DNA of 64,000 nucleotides from Madurella fahalii (GCA_029876055.1 CM056877.1:3038001-3102000), one strand, 5' to 3'. Positions 47,541-58,431 are shown, counted from the first letter of the stretch. Program-made: numbers and translations. The notes: generated from the sequence alone by a model not told the origin.

Positions 47541-48175
47541 TTACCACCAGTACAGGTTGGCGTACATGAGGTCAAACGTCGACACCCCTTGGGATTTGCT
47601 GATAGTGTGACAGTATTCACCGGCCTGGATTGTGTATATCGAGACGCAGGTAACCGAGGGCAGGGCGCTGGTGGTGATGGTGGCAGTTGTGGACGCTGGC
47701 GCAGAGCCATTCAGGGTAATAGGAGCGGGCGATGAGATGGGATAAACCGTGACGCCGCAGCTTTACAAACGGCACAAGGAAATCAGCCCATGTCCGTTCC
47801 TGGTATTTACCTAGGCGACTCTAGGAATTTGAGTTGCTTACGACTGTGTCAGAGTGCTGAATGACTGAGCAAGAGCAGAGTCCCAGCCGAAAGGAGAGTT
47901 GAGTTGGATTGCATCTCCTTCAGGTTGCACTCGGACCACAACTCAGCCGAGGTTGCGTTTGGCTTGCTGTTGTACTCGTCAAACCTTGGAAAACAGTAGG
48001 CTTTGGAACTGAGTCTTGTGTCAGCACCCTTCATTAACTTGGAATAGGGGAACCACTCACGAGTCCTGCAGGCCGCTGAAAGATTGTCGGGCGCCTGGAT
48101 TCCTGGAGGCCCAATCGTGCCATTCTTCTAGTTCCCAGCAAGCACTTGGGCCTGAGCAGCCGGCACGAGCTGAAG
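47541..48175 (-). pseudogene. Decayed LysM-domain secreted protein gene
   Basis: Read on the minus strand, coding-like pieces with splice signals can be followed. A piece with LVPAAQAQVLAGN is broken by TAG (48130-48128) and followed by NGTIGPPGIQAPDNLSAAC. After a GTGAGT...AAG intron comes YCFPRFDEYNSKPNATSAEL, then a frameshift near 47910, after which PFGWDSALAQSFSTLTQS is restored. After another intron comes CGVTVYPIS and a LysM segment (YTIQAGEYCHTISKSQGVST and FDLMYAN) that stops early at 47543-47541. LysM proteins bind chitin and often mask hyphae from hosts or other recognition systems. Here one stop, one frameshift and a truncated LysM show it is broken. The LysM assignment is firm, exon limits approximate. 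Confidence 0.75.
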
Positions 48176-48525
48176 AAGGCTGTTAGCAAATCGTGTCTGG
48201 GTAGGTGCTGCAGTCAGCATCGAGGAAACAAGACTGTTCCCTCGCGGGAGGGTCGCAACTCACCATAACCGCCCTTCGGGATGACATCTTGGGGGCCCGG
48301 CAATCTTGGACGCTTCCTCCTTGGGTGTTCTAGCAGACGGGGTAGTCCAAAACAAATAGGGCGGGCCGGGAGTTGGGGATGTGATTGTGGTCCACCCCTT
48401 AGCCAGGTTTCCATCTCCGTTGGCACCCGCGAGAAGCCGCGATAAGGTCTCTCCTAGAACAGGTTTTGTTTTTCGGTTTCCTCGTATGATTATTTCGGCC
48501 CCCAAAGGCAACGTGACGACTCTCG

Positions 48526-49444
48526 GTGCGGCTAAATGGAACGGTCGAGCTCAGCTACATCGGCCAGCTGCTCAGCTTTAACTTGACTGGCGCCGCTCCC
48601 ATGCCTGACCGGAGCCAGTACACTGCGTACTCGACCGCAACTATCAATCCCGGACTGCTCCAGGGCAACAGCTGGTTCCTGACGTCGTGGTCGCCGTGGG
48701 ACCCGAACGGCGCCCATCTCGACCCAAACATCAGCCAACTGGACGACGCGTTCCGGATCCTAGGCGACATGGACAACGCGAACGGCTTCGTCAACGCCAA
48801 GGCAACGCTCAACGGGTTCAAGATGCGTCAGTGGAACGGCGTCTCGCCCGCGTCGGAGGCCACGTTGATCACAAATCAGTGGGACGACACGTCGGCCAAC
48901 CTGGGTCCGGCGATGTTTGAAGAAGTCATATCAGCGATCCGGCACGTGCTGCCCGTGTTCCGGTACCTCAATGCGGACGGCGTGAGGGAACACTTCCACG
49001 CCATCATCAACCAGCTCACAGAGCTGTTTGAGCGTTCGGATAACACCGTGAACCGCGTGTCCGGGCAGACAATACACACAGCCAATTCTCACCTCGAGTT
49101 CTTATCACAACGTCATTATCGTTCGCCTCGAGAATGTTGAGCCGTGGGTGCTCGACCGGCTTAATCACTTGCAGACCCTGTGGGAGACGAGATTATACCA
49201 GCTGCAGACCGCCCCCGGGCCGTCGAACTCGCCGGCAGTGCGCGATGCATAGGCTATCATTAACCAGATTCGTGAACTTAGACAAGTCGTCAAAGACGAC
49301 GATGTAATTTCGGTTGATACGTCGGGGATAGACGAAGGCCCACCGTCGCCGCAGAAGAGGTCGGAGAAGGGTCCGGTAGAGTCTTCATCATCAGCCAGAA
49401 TGATCCATGTCCGAGGTGGAATGGAGATTGGGGTGGAAGCATAG
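48526..49444 (+). pseudogene. Decayed gene fragment, secreted-type protein, possibly chitinase-associated C-terminal region
   Basis: A coding frame without a start (48526-49095) reads GTVELSYIGQLLSFNLTG, SWSPWDPNGAHLDPNISQLD, MFEEVISAIRHVLPVFRYLN and so on. A frameshift near 49095 moves it to another frame, which continues SYHNVIIVRLENVEPWVLDR and, past one in-frame TAG at 49250-49252 (a CAG-to-TAG change would explain it), AIINQIRELRQVVKDDD to a stop at 49444. The N-terminal part is missing. The family is not certain. The head-to-head position with a LysM gene matches a known fungal arrangement in which LysM genes neighbour subgroup-C GH18 chitinases, and the C-terminal helical region would suit that, but no GH18 motif remains here. 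It is a remnant, not a working gene. Confidence 0.55.
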
Positions 49445-49674
49445 ACAATGTTCTGACAATACAAGCTTGAATTGGACGCGGATTCAAGGAAGGAAAATAG
49501 TGAGAAGACATCGGGTCCGGCATGACAAGAACGACAACAACACTCATGTACACTATCTTAGTACCTAATTCTTGCACTGGTTGCGCTATTCAGAACACTT
49601 CGCGTAATTGGATGCTACAATGTACGTACTCATCACCGCTCGTATCTTGGGTATGGCATGGCCGTCTTGTTCCA
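49445..49674. other. Short intergenic region after the decayed gene
   Basis: About 230 bases with no recognisable feature. Confidence 0.3.
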
Positions 49675-50805
49675 CTATCGCATGTCTTTAGCCTTTGCAC
49701 CGTCGACTTCCTTGCCTTTGTCTTCCTTGCTGTCGGCTTTCGTCTGCCAGTATCTCAAGGGCCACGACTCGGAACCAGCAAAGAAGTTGTAGTACAACCA
49801 GTCAAACACCTTGGGCAGCGGCACGGCAATCTCACCGTCAAAACCTGCGCACAGCCCCTCGGCGGGAATCGGCTGTGCTGACGGATCGTGGTCTGGATCC
49901 ACCGCCCGTAGCCGGACTGCACCCCTCGGGTTGGATGAGGAGATGGGTATGGCGTTTACAAACTGCTCGTTGCAAAATACGTCCTTGCCCACCACCAAGA
50001 ATACATCTTCGCGTACGACTTCGGGGATCTGGCCCGCCTCGCGCATGGCTCGCACGCGTGCCCACAGCGTCGCCGTGTCGGCGCCATCGAGCGTCTCCCG
50101 GTCCGACACCCACAGGCTCTCCTGGGTCCGCATCAGGTCCACGCCGCCTTTCCAGGAGCATGCCACGTAGCGACAGGCGCCCTTGAAATAACCCTGGAAA
50201 CGCTTCCACGCAGCATCGGAGCAAGGGTCTTCATCATCGCCGTCACCAGCGCCATCGCCATACGCGGTCCGAAGTATGACAAAACCCCAGCGCGGGAGCG
50301 CGGCGTCCACAATCTCCTGGACCCATTTGGCCTGCGGCTGCTTGTGCAGCTCCTGCATCTTCGCGCGCTTCTCCTCAGCGGCTCGCTGCCTCTCCTTGCT
50401 CAGTCGATCTACCTGGTGCCCAGCCTGCGCCCGAGCCCGTTCCTCGTCCGGCGTGAGCACAGCGGATTGCGCATTGTACAGCAGCTCGCGGTCGGTGGTG
50501 GGCGTCTGGAGGTGTTGCTTGAACCGGTTGATAGACCCGTCAATGCTTACTTTCTCGAACGGGTTCTTGATCCCTAGCATTTGGGGCTAGCATGCTTCGT
50601 CGTAGCTAAGCTTGGCGCCGTCATTCGGGAGGACCTTGGTAACGAGGGCATCGCGCGAGCTGAGGTTGAAGGTGAATTGGTGCAGCTGGTTCTCCACGTC
50701 GGGGGGTGGCAGCCAGAGAATGGCATTCTTCTCGGCGGGGGTGATGCTGGCTGGGTCCACAATGGCGCGTTCCAGCAGTGGCCGTTTCTCGGCGTTCATA
50801 TCCAT
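49675..50805 (-). CDS. Uncharacterised fungal protein, interrupted by an in-frame TAG
   Basis: A minus-strand frame runs from ATG at 50805 to the stop at 49675 (377 codons) with a single internal TAG at 50589-50587. Upstream residues (MDMNAEKRPLLERAIVDPAS, then LSYDEAC) and downstream residues (QMLGIKNPFEKVSIDG, YKGACRYVACSWKGG-like segments, VVGKDVFCNEQF) are equally coding-like and in one frame. A CAG-to-TAG change would explain the break. An intron ending at this TAG is possible but would need a poor donor (AAG/GTCCTC) upstream. A charged coiled segment lies near residues 120-150 (ERARAQAGHQVDRLSKERQR). I recognise no domain and assign no function. It may be a null allele or a short 72-residue product plus a downstream start at 50580. 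Confidence 0.6.
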
Positions 50806-51614
50806 TTTCTGTAGCCTACCTCAGGTAGTCAAGGCAGGTGAGGTAAGGTGAGAGGTAGTTTCTTGTGCGTACTGAGCCCGGCGGTGCCCTGACCTGGATG
50901 AGATAGGGTTTGACAACGACTGATAGATTGTTTGCGAGCGATCGTGTGCTGACTCAATCGACTCTCGTCTGTTGCGAATGTCCTCCAGGTTACCTCTTTC
51001 CCGCTTTGCGAGGCAGAAGGTGTTGGATGCTGGTGAGCCGCGAAGTGCCTTTCTTCTAAAGCGACGTGGGAGAAGTGTTGGGCACCGGGTTAGGGGTTCG
51101 GGTTGTGTCATAAAGAAGAGCCATTTGGGGGTGCCTGGCTGCTTCGGTGCTGGCGCGGAGACAGGGAGCAGGCTTTGTGATTTGCCTCGTGTGTAGACGT
51201 GTATGGGCCGCAGTAATACCACAACGGTTCATAAGTCCTGTCTCGTTGACGCCGTTTCATTCCGAGTGTAAAATCCTGCCAATTAAGCTTCCCAAGATGG
51301 TCATAGAGCGGCGAGAGACGGCAGCTCCCAAGCCGCTGTTGTGTTTCAACTCCGAGGCTGATCACGAAGGCCGCGCATATCCATGGCACATCTGAAAGTG
51401 TCTACCCTCGTCTGAGGATCCTTCGGCGCCGTTGTGAAGATATCGAGCCGCCGCACAATATCATTTCAAAACGGGCTCTTTAAGATACACGGATATAATT
51501 AGCACAAGATTAGCTAGCGCAAGAGGATAAGCCTTCTGTATCGATTGCCGCATTAGAAAGGGTGAAAAGGCAAGCCTCTGGAGTAGGTTACGGGAGACAC
51601 AGGCGAAGGTCAAA
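50806..51614. other. Intergenic region upstream of the interrupted gene
   Basis: About 800 bases between the start of the TAG-interrupted gene and the end of the secreted repeat protein, both on the minus strand. Several 70-130-codon frames overlap on opposite strands without a domain. Nothing specific was recognised. Confidence 0.4.
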
Positions 51615-53967
51615 CTATCCAATCCTCAACGACGACGTCCTCCACGAGATACTGGTCGGCGTAATAGGCTTCGGATCCGCATACCTACAATAAATCAAAT
51701 CAACCAACCATCCAGGTTCCGCTTTACAATCCAATTCAAGATACCGCGCCCCGACGGCCTCGAAGATAATCCTAGTAACTCGTCAGCCTCTTTCGCATTC
51801 ATACTTCAAAATCAACTCACGGATGTTCAGAGTCCTTGTCATCACAAACCCAACTCTGATTAACCGCAAAATACCCCGTCGCCAAATCCACCCTCCAAAA
51901 ACACCACAAATGCCCCACCGGATACAGCACCTGCTCGTAATTAGGGCCGTCGGGGACAGCGGTACAAGGATACCACTTTTCTGTATCACTCCCGAACAGA
52001 GCGTACGGAGTAAGTTCTCTATCCCCAACATAGCCAGCGAGCGGTTTACCAAAACCGGAGTTCCATAGCGAGAAGGAGACTCTAGTTTCGTAGCCTCCTA
52101 CGTCCGGGAGCCAGAGGATGAGATCCCAGTCGGTGCGCGCGCTCCAGTTACGAAGCTCCCATGTCGCGGACAAAACTGAGCTGACTGTACAGCTGGGGTG
52201 TACTGGGTCCGCATTGAGGAGTTCACCGGGAGGGAGTGTGTGGCGGGTGATGTTGTTGGGGTGGAGAGTTTGGGGGCTTGAGACGAAGCATTCTTCGTTT
52301 TGAAGGGTGTATGGTGGGAGGCTTCCGTCGGATGAACGCGGAGTGGTGTCGTTACATTGGAGGGGGAGGATTGTTGAGGTGTGCGCGGTGAAGCTTGCTC
52401 TGTGTTTGTGTTAATTAATTAGTGCGCTTCAATAGTTTGCTGTGGGAGGCAGCTTACGGATGATCATCACCCTCGTCGCTACAATACCACGTGTGATTCA
52501 ACCCCAGGAATCCAATCCTCTTGTCAAACTGCACCATCGTGGAGACGTTGTACTTGGGGAACTGGTGCGGATCAGAAGCGTTGACATCGCACGACCACCA
52601 CTTGTCGTAGCGTATCGTGTCCTGCTGCAAAGGATATCCGGTGTAGTTCGTCAGCTCCTCGCCCTCGATGTGGCAGTGTGTCGTCAGGTTGTTGGCGTGG
52701 TTGTGCAAGTCAAAGTCCAGGATGCCGGTGCGGCGGAGGATGCCGACGAAAGCGCTGACGACCATGAGTTTTTCTTGCCGCTGGCGGATGTTGGAGAGGG
52801 TCCAGCGGGGGGTTGCTGATGCTGCTGTGCATCCGGGTGTTTTAATGCCCGGCGGTGGGGGTGGTCGGTTTGGACGGAGTGCGATGGGCTCTGTAAGCAT
52901 GCCCTGGACCTCGAACGAGCGACCAAGACAGGCGCCTTTTTCCGGAGTACATTCGGGCGGAATCATGATAGATCCTTTGCTTTTGAATCCAGATTTGGTT
53001 CTAGCGCACGTCCATGCTTGGCTGATCGATAACTCGCCTGTGCTGCTCCACCGGAGCTGTGTGTCAGGCGCTTGGGCGAGTCCGTTCCGCGCCCATTCTC
53101 CTCCTTTGCACTCAACGTTTTCATCTAGATCCGTTGCCAAGTGGCAAGTCACGGAGTAGTTTGTCGCCATGTTCCGTAGTTCCAGGCTGTTAGACGAAAT
53201 GGCCTCAACCAGCCATCCAGGATACGTGAACGACCTCCGAATGCATGAACTGTTGAGGGTTTCCTCAGTCACGACGACTGATGCACTATTCGGTGTGATA
53301 GGGACGACAGTTGCATCAGGCGTAGCCGGAACCCACGATGCCGTCCGGGTCGGATCGACGTTCTCTTCTTTGGACCACGTGCAGTTGACAACCGGTCCCG
53401 ATGGCGCGGTCGTGTCGTTGGGACAGTTCAGCGGGGAGGTAAAGGACCACTGTGCGAGGCCAATATACGTCCATCTGTGTCACAACGGCCATGTCTCAGC
53501 TGGCGGGCGGCGCCACTGAAATTGAGATGATATTGTGCGACTCACGGATACAACCCATCCGGCTTAGGACAAGCCCATTCCTGCGTGACATACACCTTGT
53601 TGGAACCGTACCCAAACTCATAGCCCATTTTCACCTCGCCTTTGTCAGGAGAAGAGAGCGTATGGTTGGCATCGCACTCGAACCACCGTGTGTCGTCTGG
53701 CGTGTAGTAATTGATGCCTCCTGTGAGTTCGGCATTTCCACAAGCGATCGAGTAATTGTTCGCGATGTCGGTGATTGTGAAGTTGGCCGCCCCCTGCAAT
53801 GAACCGTGCTGCTGCTGCTTGCGATATCTGAAGTCGCTGATCACGTAGACGGGCGGATGAAAATGGGGGTTCTCGCAGGGATTTGAGGCGCTTTGGCTCG
53901 TGACGGCCGCGGAGGTGAATGCCAAAAGGAAGTGGAGAAGGTAGGGAAGAGTCCTTGATGAAGGCAT
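51615..53967 (-). CDS. Secreted protein with tandemly repeated Cys/Trp-rich modules
   Basis: Four exons close in phase: 53967-53546, 53474-52458, 52399-51821 and 51771-51615, giving about 724 aa. The N-terminus is a signal peptide (LLHFLLAFTSAAVTS). The body repeats a module with the order N-x-(S/T)-x-x-C, then W(F/W/Y)xC, then (Q/H)xWxC(x)5-7(H/Y)P: TRWFECDANHT/TQEWACPKPDGLYP, KWWSCDVNAS/NHTWYCSDEGDDHP and KWYPCTAV/NQSWVCDDKDSEHP. Introns 1-3 all cut the final Pro codon as CC|N. N-glycosylation sites are numerous. No known domain was recognised. The extreme C-terminus is uncertain: a further 3' intron ending TTGTAG would give an alternative tail (stop near 51610). Introns are 71, 58 and 49 nt. 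Confidence 0.75.
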
Positions 53968-54430
53968 TATGGTGACTGCGAGATAATACGCTCCTGGGTT
54001 CTGGATTCATTGTATCAAGCCAGGAGCTCCCCGCCAGGGCAGCGGCGGCTATATGAGCAACACGTCGTCCATTTGAGGTTGCACGTTAGGCGTGGCTTCC
54101 CCGCAACGGGATTATATGATATTTGGGGATCTGCCTCGCGCATAGTGGGATTGATTTCCTCCCGGGTAAAGACGTTAACAACGACCTCGGTTCTTCCCGG
54201 CTACAGATATCGGGATTGGGAAACTCAACTATTGCAAGCTTGTGATCGGTGTTTTGTAACTTCTATGCATGATTTCGGAGAAGCGTGTATAGGTTTCTAT
54301 CCTTAGCGAGGGCGCTAGTTTGATAAGTATACGTTGAATGCTAAGAGCCATTGGAGAAATATATACTCTGAATCCCGGTTGGCATCAACTCACAGTAAAG
54401 TAAAATAGGTAGAAGGTATATAGACATAAA
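53968..54430. other. Promoter region of the secreted repeat protein
   Basis: About 460 bases upstream of the minus-strand start. A CATATAGCC motif on the minus strand (near 54050) is a weak TATA candidate. After about 54310 the sequence becomes AT-rich and merges into repeat DNA. Confidence 0.35.
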
Positions 54431-55640
54431 CTATGGACATAGTGCATATATTATTATTCTTCCTATACCGCTTTACCTAAAATAGAGTATGCCAGTCCTT
54501 CTAAAGTGCCTGATAAGCGAGTTGGCCAGATAAGCGAGTTGGCCACTTTCCACCACCCTACTACAACTATCCTCAATTACACAACCACAACACTAGGAAA
54601 TAACAATAACTGAATCGGAAACAGATGAATCAGACGATTCTACAGCCCCCTTACTGTCGGAAAGCACGGCACCTCTGAATCTTGGGAAATTGACAGTTGA
54701 AGATTTTTTGTGTGTTGTCTTCATTGTTGTTTCGTGGTGGGAGCCCAGATGGGTCAGGTGGCCCAGATCCTGGGGTCCCCGTGACCTCTGAGATTCTGGA
54801 ACCTTCTGCAGGTACTGGCCCACTTCCTGTCATATATTTCGGTGCTCCCGCACACTCTGCCCAGAGCTTTCTTAGACAGCGCGAATTTTATCTTATTTTT
54901 GAAATCCCACGTAACAATAGTTAATAGGTGAGGAAAATCTACATTACGTCTTCCCTACTACTTATAGATATTAGGAACTATCCTAACCGATTTAGCGAGA
55001 TATTTTCCACCTCTTATTAAGTATTAGAGATGTATCAGACCTATTGTAATAACTCTAGATTATAAAGAAGTTGTCTTCGTATAGAGAAACGTTTAGCAGC
55101 CTAGTATTACTGGTTATAGTAATAGAAACCTTAAGATCATTATAGTATTTCTAGGTAAACTAGTTAAAAATAGAGATAATATAGAGTACTTATTTATTGT
55201 TAACATTTCTATTGATCTACCTTGTCTTATACCTAAAATACAAGATTATAAATAAACTATTATATAGATACCTCGAGTAATAATATATATAATAGTTATC
55301 TAACTCCTTGATAGTAAATTAGATACTACTATAGATGAATTTAACGTTAAAATCCTCTTATACTTCCTTAGTAGTAATAAGCTCAGACAGGGCTATTGAT
55401 GTTACTACTTATCTTTTGGGGTAGTCAACCTCGAAGTTCTCAAATCTCCTAGGGAATCCTATTTAATGATAAAGTTGTTGTAATAGCGTTAGTAGAGTTA
55501 AGAGCTCGATAGTCTTGGATCTATCTAATTCGATAGAGATCGCTAGTCTAATAAAGATAACTACTTCTAAACTATCGTAGAATTGTACTATATTCTCTTT
55601 AAGTTTTTCTTTAGTGTAAATAATCTAGTAATGAAGTGGG
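54431..55640. repeat. AT-rich repeat relics
   Basis: Strongly AT/TA-rich DNA in which all frames are full of stops, as RIP leaves behind. The piece at 54446-54505 is repeated near 59180-59242 (CCGCTTTACCTAA...ATAGRGTATGC), so it belongs to an older dispersed element into which a pogo-like end is inserted. The 54950-55640 part could not be assigned. Confidence 0.6.
54512..54740 (-). mobile_element. Terminal fragment of a Fot1/pogo-like DNA transposon
   Basis: The end carries a perfect 17-bp direct repeat, GATAAGCGAGTTGGCCA (54512-54528 and 54529-54545). It is followed on the minus strand by the conserved transposase C-terminus (VESSDSSVSDSVIVIS, stop 54595-54593). The same C-terminus occurs at about 58385-58431 and, diverged, near 61288-61335. 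The zinc knuckle found in the other two copies is absent here, so the fragment is internally deleted and not functional. Confidence 0.65.
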
Positions 55641-55880
55641 GGATAGTGCACTGGCCGGATAGCACTCTAAGACAACTCTGGGACTTCGGGTCCGGCGGTG
55701 TAGGTCCGGGGTATCGGGTTCCCGGCCCTCCGGGCTGGATCAGGTGATCGGACTGAGAACCCACTTTTTTTTCTGTATTTAAGACTGTCCTGACTGTCGA
55801 CCTCGACAGTCAAGGACAATCAAGATCAACAGTTCAACCAATTCTTTCTTTCGATTTGCTTGCTCCATTGGGAGCTGTCT

Positions 55881-56200
55881 TTTGTGAGGACCGGCTGGGT
55901 AAGGTCGGCGTGGGCGCAGGACGGAAGCCCCGAAGCCGCAGCGCCGGCGAGGTCGCAAAAGCAACAACAACGCTAGGCCAGAAGGGCGAGGATATCGTAT
56001 CAGAGGAGCGTCGAAGGAGCGTACAAGCAAGGTCGATAACGGGGCAGCGAGCGGGGTAAGTGAGTCCAGACGCTGTCATCGTAGGGCATAAAGAGGGGGG
56101 TAGAAGACAGGACTTAGGAGAGAGACAGAGTTTAATGAGACCACCATCCCACCCCTGACGAGCACTCTACTCCTACGTTGCGCCTGCACTGCTCGTACCT
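55881..56200 (+). repeat. Left arm of a 320-bp inverted repeat
   Basis: GC-rich segment that matches, in opposite orientation, 58522-58843. Shared landmarks are GTGAGGACCGGCTG, GCGTCGAAGGAGCG, TTTAATGAGACCACC-type sequence and GAGCACTCTACTCCTACGTTGCG. The arms differ at scattered positions, so they are not recent copies. It may be a retrotransposon LTR in inverted orientation or a foldback element arm; the preceding 55640-55880 sequence has a TATA-like TATTTAAG. Confidence 0.7.
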
Positions 56201-56238
56201 ATCAAAAGGATTATGTGCCAAAGGATCAGGATCACAGG

Positions 56239-56311
56239 ATCTAGTGCAAGAGTCAAACCCATGTACTCTAGTCAGCTAAAGCAGGCTGGCAGCTGACTGT
56301 GCCACTGAACA
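56239..56311 (-). repeat. tRNA-like segment (possible SINE head)
   Basis: On the minus strand an A-box-like TGGCACAGTCAG (56304-56293) is followed 45 bases later, start to start, by a B-box-like GGTTTGACTCT (56259-56249), the spacing of an RNA polymerase III tRNA promoter. The acceptor and T stems do not pair well, so it is not a working tRNA gene. A perfect 8-bp inverted repeat AGTCAGCT/AGCTGACT (56270-56277, 56292-56299) overlaps it. Confidence 0.3.
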
Positions 56312-56502
56312 GACGTTATCCTATACGGGTATCTCGTCTATAAAAGGAGCAAGCTCTCCAGCATAGATAGAGACACATAGAGACAATCAAGACAATGAAG
56401 AAAAGACAAGACACAAAAACTCTCAACTGTCATTTCCCAAGATTCAGAGGTGCTTGTCAAAAGGGTCAAGAAGCTGGATCTTGGATCTGCAAAACACGAA
56501 CC

Positions 56503-56581
56503 CGGATCAGTGTGATCCGGATTAGTGCGACTCGGATAAGTGTGATCCGATCTCTCGGAGACCCGTCAACCCGGGTCTCCG
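56503..56581 (+). repeat. 15-bp tandem repeat and adjacent 10-bp hairpin
   Basis: Three units of CGGATCAGTGTGATC type (56503-56517, 56518-56532, 56533-56547) are followed by the perfect inverted repeat CGGAGACCCG/CGGGTCTCCG (56556-56565, 56572-56581). It lies inside repeat DNA; the role is unknown. Confidence 0.7.
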
Positions 56582-56780
56582 TGGTCTAGGAAATTGGGAA
56601 TAAGAAGGAAGCTCACCTCCGTTAGACAAGGAAGAAAACAAGTGATCCTCAATTTACATCTGAATTTCCATCCTAAATTTAACTCCGAATGTTCAGAGGT
56701 GCTGTGCATCCGACAGTGCTGTGTTTCCAACAGTACCTAGGCACTCTGGTTCTGCTACCCTTGGGTTCTTGACCCTCACA

Positions 56781-58431
56781 AACTCGCACAAACTTACGGA
56801 TTTAGAAGAGCAAACAATCGTACGATATATAGTTGAGCTATATATATACGTATTCCATCTCCGGCATATATATATAGAAGATATGGCCAACCGGTTACTA
56901 TGCGAATGCGATACACCCCTTGTTAGCGTACGATAGATTTATAACTTCGTTAAATACTAGCTAGACCTTTATATACGTTTTACGTGTAAATACAACTACT
57001 AGAGAGCTAAATACGAAGATCTAAAGATCATTTGCGAGTGGTTTATACTCGTATAAAACACTAAGACTAAATATAGTGTCTTCGACGAAGACTCGTATAA
57101 TTTTGATAAGACTAGCTTTATAATAGGCATTATCATTCTAACTATAGTAGTTACTACCTTAGATAGCCATAGTAGGGCTAAACAGGCCTAGCTTGGTAAT
57201 CATAAGTAGGCTACGGTTATCTAAAGAGTAAATGCTTAAAGCTAGGCCATTCTACTATTTATTATTCTAGCTAAGTAATACTACCTTGTTAACTGATATC
57301 GAGAGTACAACCTTCTAACAACCTGGTATATTGTAATGACTAATAATAGCTGGACTACAAATATGGTAGGCCCTAATTAGATTAAGCACTTCGATTACTA
57401 TATAGTATCTTGTACGAAGGGTATATAGTGGCTATTAATCCTAGATAGCTACGATAGTTATCACACCGAGGAATTTAAGACCTACTACTAGGAACACAAC
57501 ATTATTACACTCTATATATCTCTACATTCCTCGCACCTACTTCAGCCATTGTATATTAGTTGTTTTATACCGTTGAAGAAGGTATATAGCTGTTAAATTG
57601 AGTAGTTGATACGGATAAGTATTACATATATCAGTAAACTGGAGTTTCTCTATGGGTTCAGAGTAGTTTTTTTTGCTTCAACTACAGAAGAAAATATCCA
57701 AGGTGGCTTTGCCGGAGCTAGTCTTATACCGTACGATCTAGAGAGGGTAATATCTAAGCTGGATATACGTATTCATACTCCAACACCCCCAAGCTTAAAG
57801 CTAGGCACAGCACAACTGTCACGGGACCGGCTGAGGGCGTAGCTCCGGATACGTGATATAAGTAAGTGGTGCGTAACATTCAATCACAGAGTGATTGAAC
57901 TGGCGGATCTTTTGGTTCATTGGCAGAGTGGTTTGCTACGCACCCTTTTACAACAACTTTAGGTCTTACAAATACCATACAACCCTCGAGAAGCTACCTC
58001 ATAGTTAGAGCTTATTAAAACCCGGATATCCAAGCATTAGAGTAGCTCTCTAATATCTATACTAGCTACTGTAGACCTGTTAGCTAAAGGAACGATAGCT
58101 ATGATGCACGAGGTAGCTATTTTATATAATGAGGTTTCTACACTACATAAGGCCAATAAGGGGCTTAGTAAGAGATAGAGAGCCAAAAATACGTATACGG
58201 CTTAAAGGATCACTTACCATATAAGAAGCACAGGATCTACTAGATCAGAAAGCCGTAGGTAAACAGGTAATCTAGGAAACACAACAAAATAGTAGTGGTA
58301 TAGGGGAGGCTCGTACGAAGATTCGGTACTATGGCGTATGCGGTAAGCCTGGTTATAATGCGCGTACGTGTAAAGAGGTTGCAGAATCATCTGATTCATC
58401 TGTTTCCGATTTAGTTATTATTATTTCCTAG
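56781..58431 (+). pseudogene. Degenerate Fot1/pogo-like transposase
   Basis: Stop-riddled relic of a DDE-superfamily transposase. Recognisable order: HKLTDLEEQTIVRYIVELY and EDMANRLL (CENP-B/Tc5-type helix-turn-helix), a degenerate FDKTSF in place of the catalytic DETGF, LLILDSYDSYHT in place of the DGHESH-type motif, the segment ENIQGGFAGASLIPYDLERV, then a zinc knuckle (YGVCGKPGYNARTC) and the SSDSSVSDLVIIIS tail ending at 58431. The first part of the HTH region is missing and many CAA/CAG and TGG codons have become stops, consistent with RIP. The transposon end after 58478 is replaced by other sequence. Confidence 0.8.
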
